64,000 bases of DNA from Vigna angularis (GCF_016808095.1 NC_068974.1:9796001-9860000); one strand, 5' to 3'; counted from the stretch's first letter, positions 21,259 to 32,258 are shown. Notes: generated by a model not told the origin, from the letters alone. Program-made: numbers and translations.

Positions 21259-21348
21259 AGGTGCGATCATACCAGCACTAATGCACCGGATCCGGCGAGA
21301 GTAGTACTAGGATGGGTGACCTCCTGGGAAGTCCTCGTGTTGCACCTC
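21259..21348 (+). pseudogene. 5S pseudogene copy 61 (box A deleted)
   Basis: Bases 36-64 missing; otherwise consensus. Confidence 0.93.
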
Positions 21349-21563
21349 TTTTTTGACGTTTTTTTTTCTTTTCTACGTTTTTTTCCGTCCTTGTTAGTTG
21401 CAACCAAGTTCCAAAGTACCGCCTACACGACTCCAACAAACTGTTATCACGGCTTTTTCGGATCCAAACCATCCACCTCAGGTCACTCGCACGCGTGTCT
21501 CGAAGTCTTGAAACTTGTACACGCTGCCGAAGCCATATGTACATTGATCGTGCAAAGATTGGC

Positions 21564-21593
21564 AGGTGCGATTATACCAGCACTAATGCACCG
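21564..21593 (+). rRNA. 5S rRNA copy 62, cut by assembly gap
   Basis: Bases 1-30 with C10T, then N. By the 1404-bp duplication it should match the box-A-deleted copy 57. Confidence 0.85.
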
Positions 21594-21693
21594 NNNNNNN
21601 NNNNNNNNNNNNNNNNNNNNNNNNNNNNNNNNNNNNNNNNNNNNNNNNNNNNNNNNNNNNNNNNNNNNNNNNNNNNNNNNNNNNNNNNNNNNN
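21594..21693. other. Assembly gap (100 N)
   Basis: Exactly 100 N, a usual placeholder length, breaking copy 62 after base 30. The amount of missing array is unknown. Confidence 0.99.
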
Positions 21694-21883
21694 CTACGTT
21701 TTTTTCCGTCCTTGTTAGTTGCAACAAAGTTCCAAAGTATCGCCTACACGACTCCAACAAACTGTTTTCACGGCTTTTTCGGATCCAAACCATCCACCTC
21801 ACGTCACTCGAGTCGTGTCTCGAAGTCTTGAAAATTGTACACGCTGCCGAAGCCATATGTACATTGATCGTGCAAAGATTGGC

Positions 21884-22002
21884 AGGTGCGATCATACCAG
21901 CACTAATGCACCGGATCCCATCAGAACTTCACCGTTAGGCGTGCTTGGGCGAGAGTAGTACTAGGATGGGTGACCTCCTGGGAAGTCCTCGTGTTGCACC
22001 GC
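21884..22002 (+). rRNA. 5S rRNA copy 63
   Basis: Full length. C46T, G48A, A50C, A55G, T118G. Confidence 0.94.
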
Positions 22003-22221
22003 TTTTTTGACGTTGTTTTTTTTTTCTTTTCTACGTTTTTTTCCGTCCTTGTTAGTTGCAACCAAGTTCCAAAGTACCGCCTACACGACTCCAACAAACT
22101 GTTATCACGGCTTTTTCGGATCCAAACCATCCACCTCAGGTCACTCGCACGCGTGTCTCGAAGTCTTGAAATTTGTACACGCTGTCGAAGCCATATGTAC
22201 ATTGATCGTGCAAAGATTGGC

Positions 22222-22340
22222 AGGTGCGATCATACCAGCACTAATGCACCGGATCCCATCAGAACTCCGCAGTGAAGCGTGCTTCTACGAGAGTAGTAAT
22301 AGGATGGGTGACCTCCTGGGAAGTCCTCGTGTTGCACCTC
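22222..22340 (+). rRNA. 5S rRNA copy 64
   Basis: Full length. T53G, G64C, G65T, G66A, C78A. Followed by a duplicated tail. Confidence 0.94.
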
Positions 22341-22358
22341 TTTTTTGACGTTTTGTTT

Positions 22359-22377
22359 AGTCCTCGTGCTGCACCTC
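22359..22377 (+). repeat. Duplicated 5S 3' tail
   Basis: Gene bases 101-119 plus T run repeated 18 bases after copy 64, with T111C. Confidence 0.85.
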
Positions 22378-22593
22378 TTTTTTGACGTTTTTTTTTTCTT
22401 TTCTACGTTTTTTTCCGTCCTTGTTAGTTGCAACCAAGTTCCAAAGTTCCGCCTACACGACTCCAACAAACTGTTATCACGGCTTTTTCGGATGCAAACC
22501 ATCCACCTCAGGTCACTCGCACGCGTGTCTCGAAGTCTTGAAACTTGTACACGTTGCCGAAGCCATATGTACATTGATCGTGCAAAGATTGGC

Positions 22594-22712
22594 AGGTGCG
22601 ATCATACCAGCACTAATGCATCGGATCCCATCAGAACTCCGCAGTTAAGCGTGCTTGGGCGAGAGCAGTACTAGGATGGATGACCTCCTGGGAAGTCCTC
22701 GTGTAGCACCTC
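22594..22712 (+). rRNA. 5S rRNA copy 65
   Basis: Full length. C28T, T73C, G87A, T112A. Confidence 0.95.
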
Positions 22713-22928
22713 TTTTTTGACGTTTTTTTTTTCTTTTCTACGTTTTTTTCCGTCCTTGTTAGTTGCAACCAAGTTCCAAAGTACTGCCTACACGACTCCA
22801 ACAAACTGTTATCACGGCTTTTTCGGATCCAAACCATCCACCTCAGGTCACTCGCACGCGTGTCTCGAAGTCTTAAAACTTGTACACGCTGCCGAAGGCA
22901 TATATACATTGATCGTGCAAAGATTGGC

Positions 22929-23047
22929 AGGTGCGATCATACCAGCACTAATGCACCGGATCCCATCAGAACTCCGCAGTTAAGCGTGCTTGGGCGAGAG
23001 TAGTGCTACGATGGGTGATCTCCTGGGAAGTCCTCGTGTTGCACCTA
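22929..23047 (+). rRNA. 5S rRNA copy 66
   Basis: Full length. A77G, G81C, C91T, C119A. Upstream motif is TATATA. Confidence 0.95.
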
Positions 23048-23263
23048 TTTTTTGACATTTTTTTTTTCTTTTCTACGTTTTTTTCCGTCCTTGTTAGTTG
23101 CAACCAAGTTCCAAAGTACCGCCTACACGACTCCAACAAACTGTTATCACGGCTTTTTCGGATCCAAACCATCCACCTCAGGTCACTCGCACGCGTGTCT
23201 CGAAGTCTTGAAACATGTACACGCTGCCAGAGCCGTATGTACATTGATCGTGCAAAGATTGGC

Positions 23264-23382
23264 AGGTGCGATCATACCAACACTAATGCACCGGATCCCA
23301 TCAGAACTCCGCAGTTAAGCATGCTTTGGCGAGAGTAGTATTAGGATGGGTGACCTCCTGGGAAGTCCTCGTGTTGCACCTC
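23264..23382 (+). rRNA. 5S rRNA copy 67
   Basis: Full length. G17A, G58A, G64T, C78T. Confidence 0.95.
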
Positions 23383-23520
23383 TTTTTTGACGTTTTTTTT
23401 TTCTTTTCTACGTTTTTTTCCGTCCTTGTTAGTTGCAACCAAGTTCAAAAGTACCGCCTACATGACTCCAACAAACTGTCATCACGGCTTTTTCGGATCC
23501 AAACCATCCACCTCAGGTCA

Positions 23521-23583
23521 CGTGCTTTGGCGAGAGTATTATTAGGATGGGTGACCTTCTGGGAAGTCCTCGTGTTGCACCTT
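23521..23583 (+). pseudogene. 5S pseudogene copy 68 (3' fragment)
   Basis: Bases 57-119 fused to spacer at CTCAGGTCA|CGTGC. G64T, G75T, C78T, C94T, C119T. Followed by a duplicated tail. Confidence 0.92.
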
Positions 23584-23601
23584 TTTTTTGACGTTTTGTT
23601 T

Positions 23602-23620
23602 AGTCCTCGTGTTGCACCTC
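23602..23620 (+). repeat. Duplicated 5S 3' tail
   Basis: Repeat of gene bases 101-119 plus T run after fragment copy 68, joined through GTTTTGTTT. Confidence 0.85.
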
Positions 23621-23835
23621 TTTTTTGACGTTTTTTTTTCTTTTCTACGTTTTTTTCCGTCCTTGTTAGTTGCAACAAAGTTCCAAAGTACCGCCTACAC
23701 GACTCCAACAAACTGTTATCACGGCTTTTTCGGATCCAAACCATCCACCTCACGTCACTCGCACGCGTGTCTCGAAGTCTTGAAAATTGTACACGCTGCC
23801 GAAGCCATATGTACATTGATCGTGCAAAGATTGGC

Positions 23836-23954
23836 AGGTGCAATCATACCAGCACTAATGCACCGGATCCCATCAGAACTTCGCCGTGAGGCGTGCTTGG
23901 GCGAGAGTAGTACTAGGATTGGTGACCTCCTGGGAAGTCCTCGTGTTGCACCGC
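23836..23954 (+). rRNA. 5S rRNA copy 69
   Basis: Full length. G7A, C46T, A50C, T53G, A55G, G85T, T118G. Confidence 0.94.
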
Positions 23955-24173
23955 TTTTTTGACGTTGTTTTTTTTTTCTTTTCTACGTTTTTTTTCGTCC
24001 TTGTTAGTTGCAACCAAGTTCCAAAGTACCGCCTACACGACTCCAACAAACTGTTATCACGGCTTTTTCGGATGCAAACCATCCACCTCAGGTCACTTGC
24101 ACGCGTGTCTCGAAGTCTTGAAACTTGTACACGTTGCCGAAGCCATATGTACATTGATCGTGCAAAGATTGGC

Positions 24174-24292
24174 AGGTGCGATCATACCAGCACTAATGCA
24201 TCGGATCCCATCAGAACTCCGCAGTTAAGCGTGCTTGGGCGAGAGCAGTACTAGGATGGATGACCTCCTGGGAAGTCCTCGTGTAGCACCTC
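24174..24292 (+). rRNA. 5S rRNA copy 70
   Basis: Full length; variants as copy 65. Confidence 0.95.
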
Positions 24293-24508
24293 TTTTTTGA
24301 CGTTTTTTTTTTCTTTTCTACGTTTTTTTCCGTCCTTGTTAGTTGCAACCAAGTTCCAAAGTACCGCCTACACGACTCCAACAAACTGTTATCACGGCTT
24401 TTTCGGATCCAAACCATCCACCTCAGGTCACTCGCACGCGTGTCTCGAAGTCTTAAAACTTGTACACGCTGCCGAAGGCATATATACATTGATCGTGCAA
24501 AGATTGGC

Positions 24509-24627
24509 AGGTGCGATCATACCAGCACTAATGCACCGGATCCCATCAAAACTCCGCAGTTAAGCGTGCTTGGGCGAGAGTAGTGCTACGATGGGTGATC
24601 TCCTGGGAAGTCCTCGTGTTGCACCTA
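24509..24627 (+). rRNA. 5S rRNA copy 71
   Basis: Full length. G41A plus the variants of copy 66; TATATA upstream. Confidence 0.95.
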
Positions 24628-24843
24628 TTTTTTGACATTTTTTTTTTCTTTTCTACGTTTTTTTCCGTCCTTGTTAGTTGCAACCAAGTTCCAAAGTACC
24701 GCCTACACGACTCCAACAAACTATTATCACGGCTTTTTCGGATCCAAACCATCCACCTCAGGTCACTCGCACGCGTGTCTCGAAGTCTTGAAACTTTTAC
24801 ACGCTGCCAGAGCCGTATGTACATTGATCGTGCAAAGATTGGC

Positions 24844-24962
24844 AGGTGCGATCATACCAGCACTAATGCACCGGATCCCATCAGAACTCCACAATTAAGC
24901 GTGCTTTGGCGAGAGTAGTATTAGGATGGGTGACCTCCTGGGAAGTCCTCGTGTTGCACCTC
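24844..24962 (+). rRNA. 5S rRNA copy 72
   Basis: Full length. G48A, G51A, G64T, C78T. Confidence 0.95.
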
Positions 24963-25100
24963 TTTTTTGACGTTTTTTTTTTCTTTTCTATGTTTTTTTC
25001 CGTCCTTGTTAGTGGCAACCAAGTTCCAAAGTACCGCCTACATGACTCCAACAAACTGTTATCACGGCTTTTTCGGATCGAAATTATCCACCTCAGGTCA

Positions 25101-25163
25101 CGTGCTTTGGCGAGAGTATTATTAGGATGGGTGACCTTCTGGGAAGTCCTCGTGTTGCACCTC
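25101..25163 (+). pseudogene. 5S pseudogene copy 73 (3' fragment)
   Basis: Bases 57-119, the same join as copy 68; G64T, G75T, C78T, C94T. Confidence 0.92.
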
Positions 25164-25181
25164 TTTTTTGACGTTTTGTTT

Positions 25182-25200
25182 AGTCCTCGTGTTGCACCTC
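25182..25200 (+). repeat. Duplicated 5S 3' tail
   Basis: Same arrangement after fragment copy 73; part of the 1580-bp duplication. Confidence 0.85.
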
Positions 25201-25416
25201 TTTTTTGACGTTTTGTTTTTCTTTTCTACGTTTTTTTCCGTCCTTGTTAGTTGCAACAAAGTTCCAAAGTACCGCCTACACGACTCCAACAAACTGTTAT
25301 CACGGCTTTTTCGGATCCAAACCATCCACCTCACGTCACTCGCACGCGTGTCTCGAAGTCTTGAAAATTGTACACGCTACCGAAGCCATATGTACATTGA
25401 TCGTGCAAAGATTGGC

Positions 25417-25535
25417 AGGTGCGATCATACCAGCACTAATGCATCGGATCCCATCAGAACTCTGCAGTAAAGCGTGCTTGGGCGAGAGTAGTACTATGAT
25501 GGGTGACCTCCTGGGAAGTCCTCGTGTTCCACTTC
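25417..25535 (+). rRNA. 5S rRNA copy 74
   Basis: Full length. C28T, C47T, T53A, G81T, G113C, C117T. The following spacer lacks the TTTTCTACG block. Confidence 0.94.
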
Positions 25536-25744
25536 TTTTTTGATGTTTTTTTTTTCTTTTTTTTTCCGTCCTTGTTAGTTGTAACCAAGTTCCAAAGTAC
25601 CGCCTACACGACTCCAACAAACTTTTATCACGGCTTTTTCGGATCCAAACCATCCACCTCAGGTCACTCGCACGCGTGTCTCGAAGTCTTTAAACTTGTA
25701 CACGCTGCCGAAGCCATATGTACATTGATCGTGCAACGATTGGC

Positions 25745-25866
25745 AGGTGCGATCATACCAGCACTAATGCACCGGATCCCATCAGAACTCCGCAGTTAAG
25801 CGTGCTTGGGCAAGAGTAGTACTAGGATGGGTCAGGACCTCCTGGGAAGTCATCGTGTTGCACCTC
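25745..25866 (+). rRNA. 5S rRNA copy 75
   Basis: 122 nt: a CAG insertion after base 88 in box C. G68A, C105A. Confidence 0.93.
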
Positions 25867-26083
25867 TTTTTTGACGTTTTTTTTTTTCTTTTCTACGTTT
25901 TTTTCCGTCCTTGTTAGTTGCAACCAAGTTCCAAAGTACCGCCTACACGACACCAACAAACTGTTATCACGGCTTTTTCGGATCGAAACCATCCACCTCA
26001 GGTCACTCGCACGCGTGTCTCGAAGTCTTGAAACTTTTACACGCTGCCGAAGCCATATGTACATTGATCGTGCAAAGATTGGT

Positions 26084-26173
26084 AGGTGCGATCATACCAG
26101 CACTAATGCACCGGATCCGGCGAGAGTAGTACTAGGATGGGTGACCTCCTGGGAAGTCCTCGTGTTGCACCTC
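26084..26173 (+). pseudogene. 5S pseudogene copy 76 (box A deleted)
   Basis: Bases 36-64 missing; T at -1. One of only two such copies right of the gap. Confidence 0.93.
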
Positions 26174-26389
26174 TTTTTTGACGTTTTTTTTTTCTTTTCT
26201 ACGTTTTTCTCCGTCCTTGTTAGTTGCAACCAAGTTCCAAAGTACCGCCTACACGACTCCAACAAACTGTTATCATGGATTTTTCGGATCCAAACCATCC
26301 ACCTCACGTCACTCGCACGCGTGTCTCGAAGTCTTGAAAATTGTACACGCTGCCGAAGCCATATGTACATTGATCGTGCAAAAATTAGC

Positions 26390-26508
26390 AGGTGCGATCA
26401 TACCAGCACTAATGCACCGGATCCCATCAGAACTCCGCAGTTAAGCGGGCTTGGGCGAGAGTAGAACTAGGATGGGTGACCTCCTGGGAAGTCCTCGTGT
26501 TGCACCTC
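26390..26508 (+). rRNA. 5S rRNA copy 77
   Basis: Full length. Only T59G and T76A; one of the two copies closest to canonical. Terminator CTATTTTG. Confidence 0.96.
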
Positions 26509-26723
26509 TATTTTGACGTTTTTTTTTCTTTTCTACGTTTTTTTCCGTGCTTGTTAGTTGCAACCAAGTTCCAAAGAACCGCCTACACGACTCCACCAAA
26601 CTGTTATCATGGCTTTTTCGGATCCAAACCATCCACCTCAGGTCACTCGCACGCGTGTCTCGAAGTCTTGAAACTTGTACACGCTGCCGAAGCCATATGT
26701 ACATTGATCGTGCAACGATTGGC

Positions 26724-26842
26724 AGGTGCGATCATACCAGCACTAATGCACTGGATCCCATTAGAACTCCACAGATAAGCGTGCTTGGGAAAGAGTAGTA
26801 CAAGGATGGGTGACCTCCTGGGAAGTTCTCGTGTTGCACCTC
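26724..26842 (+). rRNA. 5S rRNA copy 78
   Basis: Full length. C29T, C39T, G48A, T52A, C67A, G68A, T79A, C104T; among the most diverged. Confidence 0.94.
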
Positions 26843-27055
26843 TTTTTGACGTTTTTTTTCTTTTCTACGTTTTTTTCCGTCCTTGTTAGTTGCAACCAAG
26901 TTCCAAAGTACCGCCTACACGACTCCAACAAAGTGTTATCACGGCTTTTTCGGATCCAAACCATCCACCTCAGGTCACTCGCACGCGTGTCTCGAAGTCT
27001 TGAAACTTGTACACGCTGCCAAAGCCATATGTACAATGATCGTGCAAACATTGGC

Positions 27056-27174
27056 AGGTGCGATCATACCAGCGCTAATGCACTGGATCCCATCAGAACT
27101 CCGCAGTTAAGCGGGCTTGGGCGAGAGTAGAACTAGGATGTGTGACCTCCTTGGAAGTCCTCGTGTTGCACCTC
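27056..27174 (+). rRNA. 5S rRNA copy 79
   Basis: Full length. A19G, C29T, T59G, T76A, G86T, G97T. Confidence 0.94.
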
Positions 27175-27389
27175 TTTTTTGACATTTTTTTTTCTTTTCT
27201 ACGTTTTTTTCTGTCCTTGTTAGTTGCAACCAAGACACAAAGTACCGCCTACACGACTCCAACAAACTGTTATCACGGCTTTTTCGGATCCAAACCATCC
27301 ACCTCAGGTCACTCGCACGCGTGTCTCGAAGTCTTGAAACTTGTACACGCTGCCGAAGCCATATGTACATTGATCGTGCAAAGATTAGC

Positions 27390-27508
27390 AGGTGCGATCA
27401 TACCAGCACTAATGCACCGGATCCCATCAGAACTCCGCAGTTAAGCGGGCTTGGGCGAGAGTAGAACTAGGATGGGTGACCTCCTGGGAAGTCCTCGTGT
27501 TGCACCTC
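27390..27508 (+). rRNA. 5S rRNA copy 80
   Basis: Full length; duplicate of copy 77 (T59G, T76A). Confidence 0.96.
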
Positions 27509-27724
27509 TATTTTGACGTTTTTTTTTTCTTTTCTACGTTTTTTTCCGTGCTTGTTAGTTGCAACCAAGTTCCAAAGAACCGCCTACACGACTCCACCAA
27601 ACTGTTATCATGGCTTTTTCGGATCCAAACCATCCACCTCAGGTCACTCGCACGCGTGTCTCGAAGTCTTGAAACTTGTACACGCTGCCGAAGCCATATG
27701 TACATTGATCGTGCAACGATTGGC

Positions 27725-27843
27725 AGGTGCGATCATACCAGCACTAATGCACTGGATCCCATTAGAACTCCACAGATAAGCGTGCTTGGGAAAGAGTAGT
27801 ACAAGGATGGGTGACCTCCTGGGAAGTTCTCGTGTTGCACCTC
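27725..27843 (+). rRNA. 5S rRNA copy 81
   Basis: Full length; variants as copy 78. Confidence 0.94.
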
Positions 27844-28056
27844 TTTTTGACGTTTTTTTTCTTTTCTACGTTTTTTTCCGTCCTTGTTAGTTGCAACCAA
27901 GTTCCAAAGTACCGCCTACAAGACTCCAACAAAGTGTTATCACGGCTTTTTCGGATCCAAACCATCCACCTCAGGTCACTCGCACGCGTGTCTCGAAGTC
28001 TTGAAACTTGTACACGCTGCCAAAGCCATATGTACAATGATCGTGCAAACATTGGC

Positions 28057-28175
28057 AGGTGCGATCATACCAGCGCTAATGCACTGGATCCCATCAGAAC
28101 TCCGCAGTTAAGCGGGCTTGGGCGAGAGTAGAACTAGGATGTGTGACCTCCTTGGAAGTCCTCGTGTTGCACCTC
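28057..28175 (+). rRNA. 5S rRNA copy 82
   Basis: Full length; variants as copy 79. Confidence 0.94.
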
Positions 28176-28390
28176 TTTTTTGACATTTTTTTTTCTTTTC
28201 TACGTTTTTTTCTGTCCTTGTTAGTTGCAACCAAGACACAAAGTACCGCCTACACGACTCCAACAAACTGTTATCACGGCTTTTTCGGATCCAAACCATC
28301 CACCTCAGGTCACTCGCACGCGTGTCTCGAAGTCTTGAAACTTGTACACGCTGCCGAAGCCATATGTACATTGATCGTGCAAAGATTGGC

Positions 28391-28509
28391 AGGTGTGATC
28401 ATCCCAGCACTAATGCACCGGATCCCATCAGAACTCCGTAGTTAAGCGTGTTTGGGCGAGAGTAGTACTAGGATGGGTGACCTCCTGGGAAGTCCTCGTG
28501 TTGCACCTC
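28391..28509 (+). rRNA. 5S rRNA copy 83
   Basis: Full length. C6T, A13C, C49T, C61T. Confidence 0.95.
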
Positions 28510-28694
28510 TTTTTTGACATTTTTTTTTTCTTTTCTTTCCGTCCTTGTTAGTTGCGACCAAGTTCCAAAGTGCCGCCTACACGAGTCCAACAAACTGTTA
28601 TCACGGCTTTTTCGGATCCAAACCATCCACCTCAGGTCACTCGCACGCGTGTCTCGAAGTCTTGAATATGTACATTGATCGTGCAAAGATTGGC

Positions 28695-28813
28695 AGGTGC
28701 GATCATACCAGCACTAATGCACAGGATCCCATCAGAAATCCGCAGTTAAGCGTGCTTGTGCGAGAGTAGTACTAGGATGGGTGACTTCCTGGGATGTCCT
28801 CGTGTTGCACCTC
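28695..28813 (+). rRNA. 5S rRNA copy 84
   Basis: Full length. C29A, C44A, G65T, C92T, A101T. The spacer before it lost about 20 bases upstream of TATGTA. Confidence 0.94.
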
Positions 28814-29029
28814 TTTTTTGACGTTTTTTTTTTCTTTTGTACGTTTTTTCCCGTCCTTGTTAGTTGCAACCAAGTTCCAAAGTACCGCCTACACGACTCC
28901 AACAAACTGTTATCACGGCTTTTTCGGATCCAAACCATCCACCTCAGGTCACTCGCACGCGTGTCTCGAAGTCTTGAAACTTGTACACGCTGCCGAAGCC
29001 ATATGTACATTGATCGTGCAACGATTGGC

Positions 29030-29148
29030 AGGTGCGATCATACCATCACTAATGCACTGGATCCCATTAGAACTCCACAGTTAAGTGTGCTTGGGAAAGA
29101 GTAGTACTAGGATGGGTGACCTCCTGGGAAGTCCTCGTGTTGCACCTC
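29030..29148 (+). rRNA. 5S rRNA copy 85
   Basis: Full length. G17T, C29T, C39T, G48A, C57T, C67A, G68A. Confidence 0.94.
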
Positions 29149-29358
29149 TTTTTGACGTTTTTTTTTTCTACGTTTTTTTCCGTCCTTGTTAGTTGCAACC
29201 AAGTTCCAAAGTACCGCCTACACGACTCCAACAAATTGTTATCACGGCTTTTTCGGATCCAAACCATCCACCTCAGGTCACTCGCACGCGTGTCTCGAAG
29301 TCTTGAAACTTGTACACGCTGCCGAAGCCATATGTACAATGATCGTGCAAACATTGGC

Positions 29359-29477
29359 AGGTGCGATCATACCAGCGCTAATGCAGTGGATCCCATCAGA
29401 ACTCCGCAGTTAAGCATGCTTGAGCGAGAGTAGTACTATGATGGGTGACCTCCTGGGAAGTCCTCGTGTTGCACCTC
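29359..29477 (+). rRNA. 5S rRNA copy 86
   Basis: Full length. A19G, C28G, C29T, G58A, G65A, G81T. Followed by two duplicated tails. Confidence 0.94.
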
Positions 29478-29495
29478 TTTTTTGACGTTTTTTTT

Positions 29496-29551
29496 AGTCC
29501 TCGTGTTGCACCTCTTTTTTGACGTTTTGTTTAGTCCTCGTGTTGCACCTC
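29496..29551 (+). repeat. Two duplicated 5S 3' tails
   Basis: Tails at 29496-29514 and 29533-29551 after copy 86, giving three consecutive gene ends with T-run terminators. Confidence 0.85.
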
Positions 29552-29766
29552 TTTTTTGACGTTTTTTTTTCTTTTCTACGTTTTTTTCCGTCCTTGTTAG
29601 TTGCAACCAAGTTCCAAAGTACCGCCTAGACGACTCCAACAAACTGTTATCACGGCTTTTTCGGATCCAAACCATCCACCTCAGGTCACTCGCACGCGTG
29701 TTTCGAAGTCTTGAAACTTGTACACGTTGCCGAAGCCATATGTACATTGATCGTGCAAAGAATGGT

Positions 29767-29884
29767 AGGTGCGATCATACCAGCACTAAAGCACTGGTTC
29801 CCATCAGAACTCCGCAGTTAAGCGTGCCTGGCAAGAGTAGTACTAGGATGGGTGACCTCCTGTGAAGTTCTCTTGTTGCACCTC
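29767..29884 (+). rRNA. 5S rRNA copy 87
   Basis: 118 nt, one G of 64-66 lost. T24A, C29T, A32T, T62C, G68A, G98T, C104T, G108T; T at -1. Confidence 0.93.
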
Positions 29885-30100
29885 TTTTTTGACGTTTTTT
29901 TTTTCTTTTCTACGTTTTTTTCCGTCCTTGTTAGTTGCAACCAAGTTCCAAAGTACCGCCTACACGACTCCAACAAACTGTTATCACGGCTTTTTCGGAT
30001 CCAAACCATCCACCTCAGGTCACTCGCACGCGTGTCTCGAAGTCTTGAAACTTGTACACGCTGCCGAAGCCGTATCTACATTGATCGTGCAAAGATTGGC

Positions 30101-30219
30101 AGGTGCGATCATACCAGCACTAATGCACCGGATCCCATCAGAACTCCGCGGTTAAGCGTGCTTTGGCGAGAGTAGTATTAGGATGGGTGACCTCCTGGGA
30201 AGTCCTCGTGTTGCACCTC
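30101..30219 (+). rRNA. 5S rRNA copy 88
   Basis: Full length. A50G, G64T, C78T. Upstream TATCTA. Confidence 0.95.
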
Positions 30220-30236
30220 TTTTTTGACGTTTTTTT

Positions 30237-30255
30237 AGTCCTCGTGTTGCACCTC
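30237..30255 (+). repeat. Duplicated 5S 3' tail
   Basis: One extra tail after copy 88, joined through GTTTTTTT. Confidence 0.85.
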
Positions 30256-30472
30256 TTTTTTGACGTTTTTTTTTTCTTTTCTACGTTTTTTTTCCGTCCT
30301 TGTTAGTTGTAACCAAGTTCCAAAGTACCGCCTACACGACTCCAACAAACTGTTATCACGGCTTTTTCGGATCCAAACCATCCACCTCAGGTCACTCGCA
30401 CGCGTGTCTCGAAGTCTTGAAACTTGTACACGCTGCCAAAGCCATATGTACATTGATCGTGCAAAGATTGGC

Positions 30473-30591
30473 AAGTGCGATCATACCAGCGGTAATGCAT
30501 CGGATCCCATCAGAACTCCGCAGGTAAGCGTGCTTGGGCGAGAGTAGTACTAGGATGGGTGACCTCCTAGGAAGTCCTCGTTATGCACCTC
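30473..30591 (+). rRNA. 5S rRNA copy 89
   Basis: Full length. G2A, A19G, C20G, C28T, T52G, G97A, G110T, T111A. Confidence 0.94.
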
Positions 30592-30807
30592 TTTTTTGAC
30601 GTTTTTTTTTTCTTTTCTACGTTTTTTTCTGTGCTTGTTAGTTGCAAACAAGTTCCAAAGTACCGCCTACACGACTCCAACAAACTGTTATCACGGCTTT
30701 TTCGGATCCAAACCATCCACCTCAGGTCACTCGCACGCGTGTCTCGAAGTCTTTAAACTTGTACACGCTGCCGAAGCCATATGTACATTGATCGTGCAAC
30801 GATTGGC

Positions 30808-30929
30808 AGGTGCGATCATACCAGCACTAATGCACAGGATCCCATCAGAACTCCGCAGTTAAGCGTGCTTGGGCAAGAGTAGTACTAGGATGGGTCAGGA
30901 CCTCCTGGGAAGTCCTCGTGTTGCACCTC
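30808..30929 (+). rRNA. 5S rRNA copy 90
   Basis: 122 nt with the CAG insertion after base 88; C29A, G68A. Confidence 0.93.
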
Positions 30930-31138
30930 TTTTTTGACATTTTTTTTTTTCTTTTCTTTCCGTCCTTGTTAGTTGCAACCAAGTTCCAAAGTACCGCCTA
31001 CACGAGTCCAACAAACTGTTATCACGGCTTTTTCGGATCCAAACCATCCACCTCAGGTCACTCGCCTGCGTGTCTCGAAGTCTTTAAACTTGTACACGCT
31101 GCCGAAGCCATATGTACATTGATCGTGCAAAGATTGGC

Positions 31139-31257
31139 AGGTGCGATCATACCAGCACTAATGCAAAGGATCCCATCAGAAATCCGCAGTTAAGCGTGCT
31201 TGTGCGAGAGTAGTACTAGGATGGGTGACTTCCTGGGATGTCCTCGTGTTGCACCTC
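31139..31257 (+). rRNA. 5S rRNA copy 91
   Basis: Full length. C28A, C29A, C44A, G65T, C92T, A101T. Confidence 0.94.
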
Positions 31258-31473
31258 TTTTTTGACGTTTTTTTTTTCTTTTGTACGTTTTTTCCCGTCC
31301 TTGTTAGTTGCAACCAAGTTCCAAAGTACCGCCTACACGACTCCAACAAACTGTTATCACGGCTTTTTCAGATCCAAACCATCCACCTCAGGTCACTCGC
31401 ACGCGTGTCTCGAAGTCTTGAAACTTGTACACGCTGCCGAAGCCATATGTACATTGATCGTGCAAACATTGGC

Positions 31474-31592
31474 AGGTGCGATCATACCAGCGCTAATGCA
31501 GTGGATCCCATCAGAACTCCGCAGTTAAGCGTGCTTGGGCGAGAGTAATACTATGATGGGTGACCTCCTGGGAAGTCCTCGTGTTGCACCTT
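31474..31592 (+). rRNA. 5S rRNA copy 92
   Basis: Full length. A19G, C28G, C29T, G75A, G81T, C119T. Confidence 0.94.
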
Positions 31593-31805
31593 TTTTTGAC
31601 GTTTTTTTTCTTTTCTACGTTTTTTTCCGTCCTTGTTAGTTGCAACCAAGTTCCAAAGTACCGCCTACACGACTCCAACAAATTGTTATCACGGCTTTTT
31701 CGGATCCAAACCATCCACCTCAGGTCACTCGCACGCGTGTCTCGAAGTCTTGAAACTTGTACACGCTGCCGAAGCCATATGTACAATGATCGTGCAAACA
31801 TTGGC

Positions 31806-31924
31806 AGTTGCGATCATACCAGCGCTAATGCACTGGATCCCATCAGAACTCCGCAGTTAAGCGGGCTTGGGCGAGAGTAGAACTAGGATGGGTGACCTCC
31901 TTGGAAGTCCTCGTGTTGCACCTC
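31806..31924 (+). rRNA. 5S rRNA copy 93
   Basis: Full length. G3T, A19G, C29T, T59G, T76A, G97T. Confidence 0.94.
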
Positions 31925-32139
31925 TTTTTTGACATTTTTTTTTCTTTTCTACGTTTTTTTCCGTCCTTGTTAGTTGCAACCAAGTTCCAAAGTACCGCCT
32001 ACACGACTCCAACAAATTGTTATCACGGCTTTTTCGGATCCAAACCATCCACCTCAGGTCACTCGCACGCGTGTCTCGAAGTCTTGAAACATGTACACGC
32101 TGCCGAAGCCATATGTACATTGATCGTGCAAAGATTGGC

Positions 32140-32258
32140 AGGTGTGATCATCCCAGCACTAATGCACCGGATCCCATCAGAACTCCGTAGTTAAGCGTGC
32201 TTGGGCGAGAGTAGTACTAGGATGGGTGACCTCTTGGGAAGTCCTCTTGTTGCACCTC
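32140..32258 (+). rRNA. 5S rRNA copy 94
   Basis: Full length. C6T, A13C, C49T, C95T, G108T. Confidence 0.94.

Larger units (their letters stand above)
19247..21593 (+). repeat. Duplicated block, offset 1404, running into the gap
   Basis: Copies 54-57 (19247-20190) recur as copies 59-62 (20651-21593) with the same rare changes (C26A and C28T; terminator CTATTTTG). The second block is cut by the N gap. Confidence 0.9.
22594..25200 (+). repeat. Duplicated block, offset 1580
   Basis: Copies 65-68 and 70-73 match in order: T112A copy, copy with C91T and C119A, copy with C78T, then a 3' fragment starting at base 57 followed by a duplicated tail. Confidence 0.92.
26390..28390 (+). repeat. Higher-order repeat, about 1001 bp, two tandem copies
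   Basis: Copies 77-79 (26390-27389) recur as 80-82 (27390-28390) with identical gene variants; the first spacer differs by one T in a run. Confidence 0.93.

Noticed and set aside
5374..21348. Box-A-deleted units as a separate small RNA gene family
   Set aside because: Apart from the 29-bp deletion they are plain 5S sequence; no new promoter or conserved new fold is apparent, so pseudogene is the simpler call.
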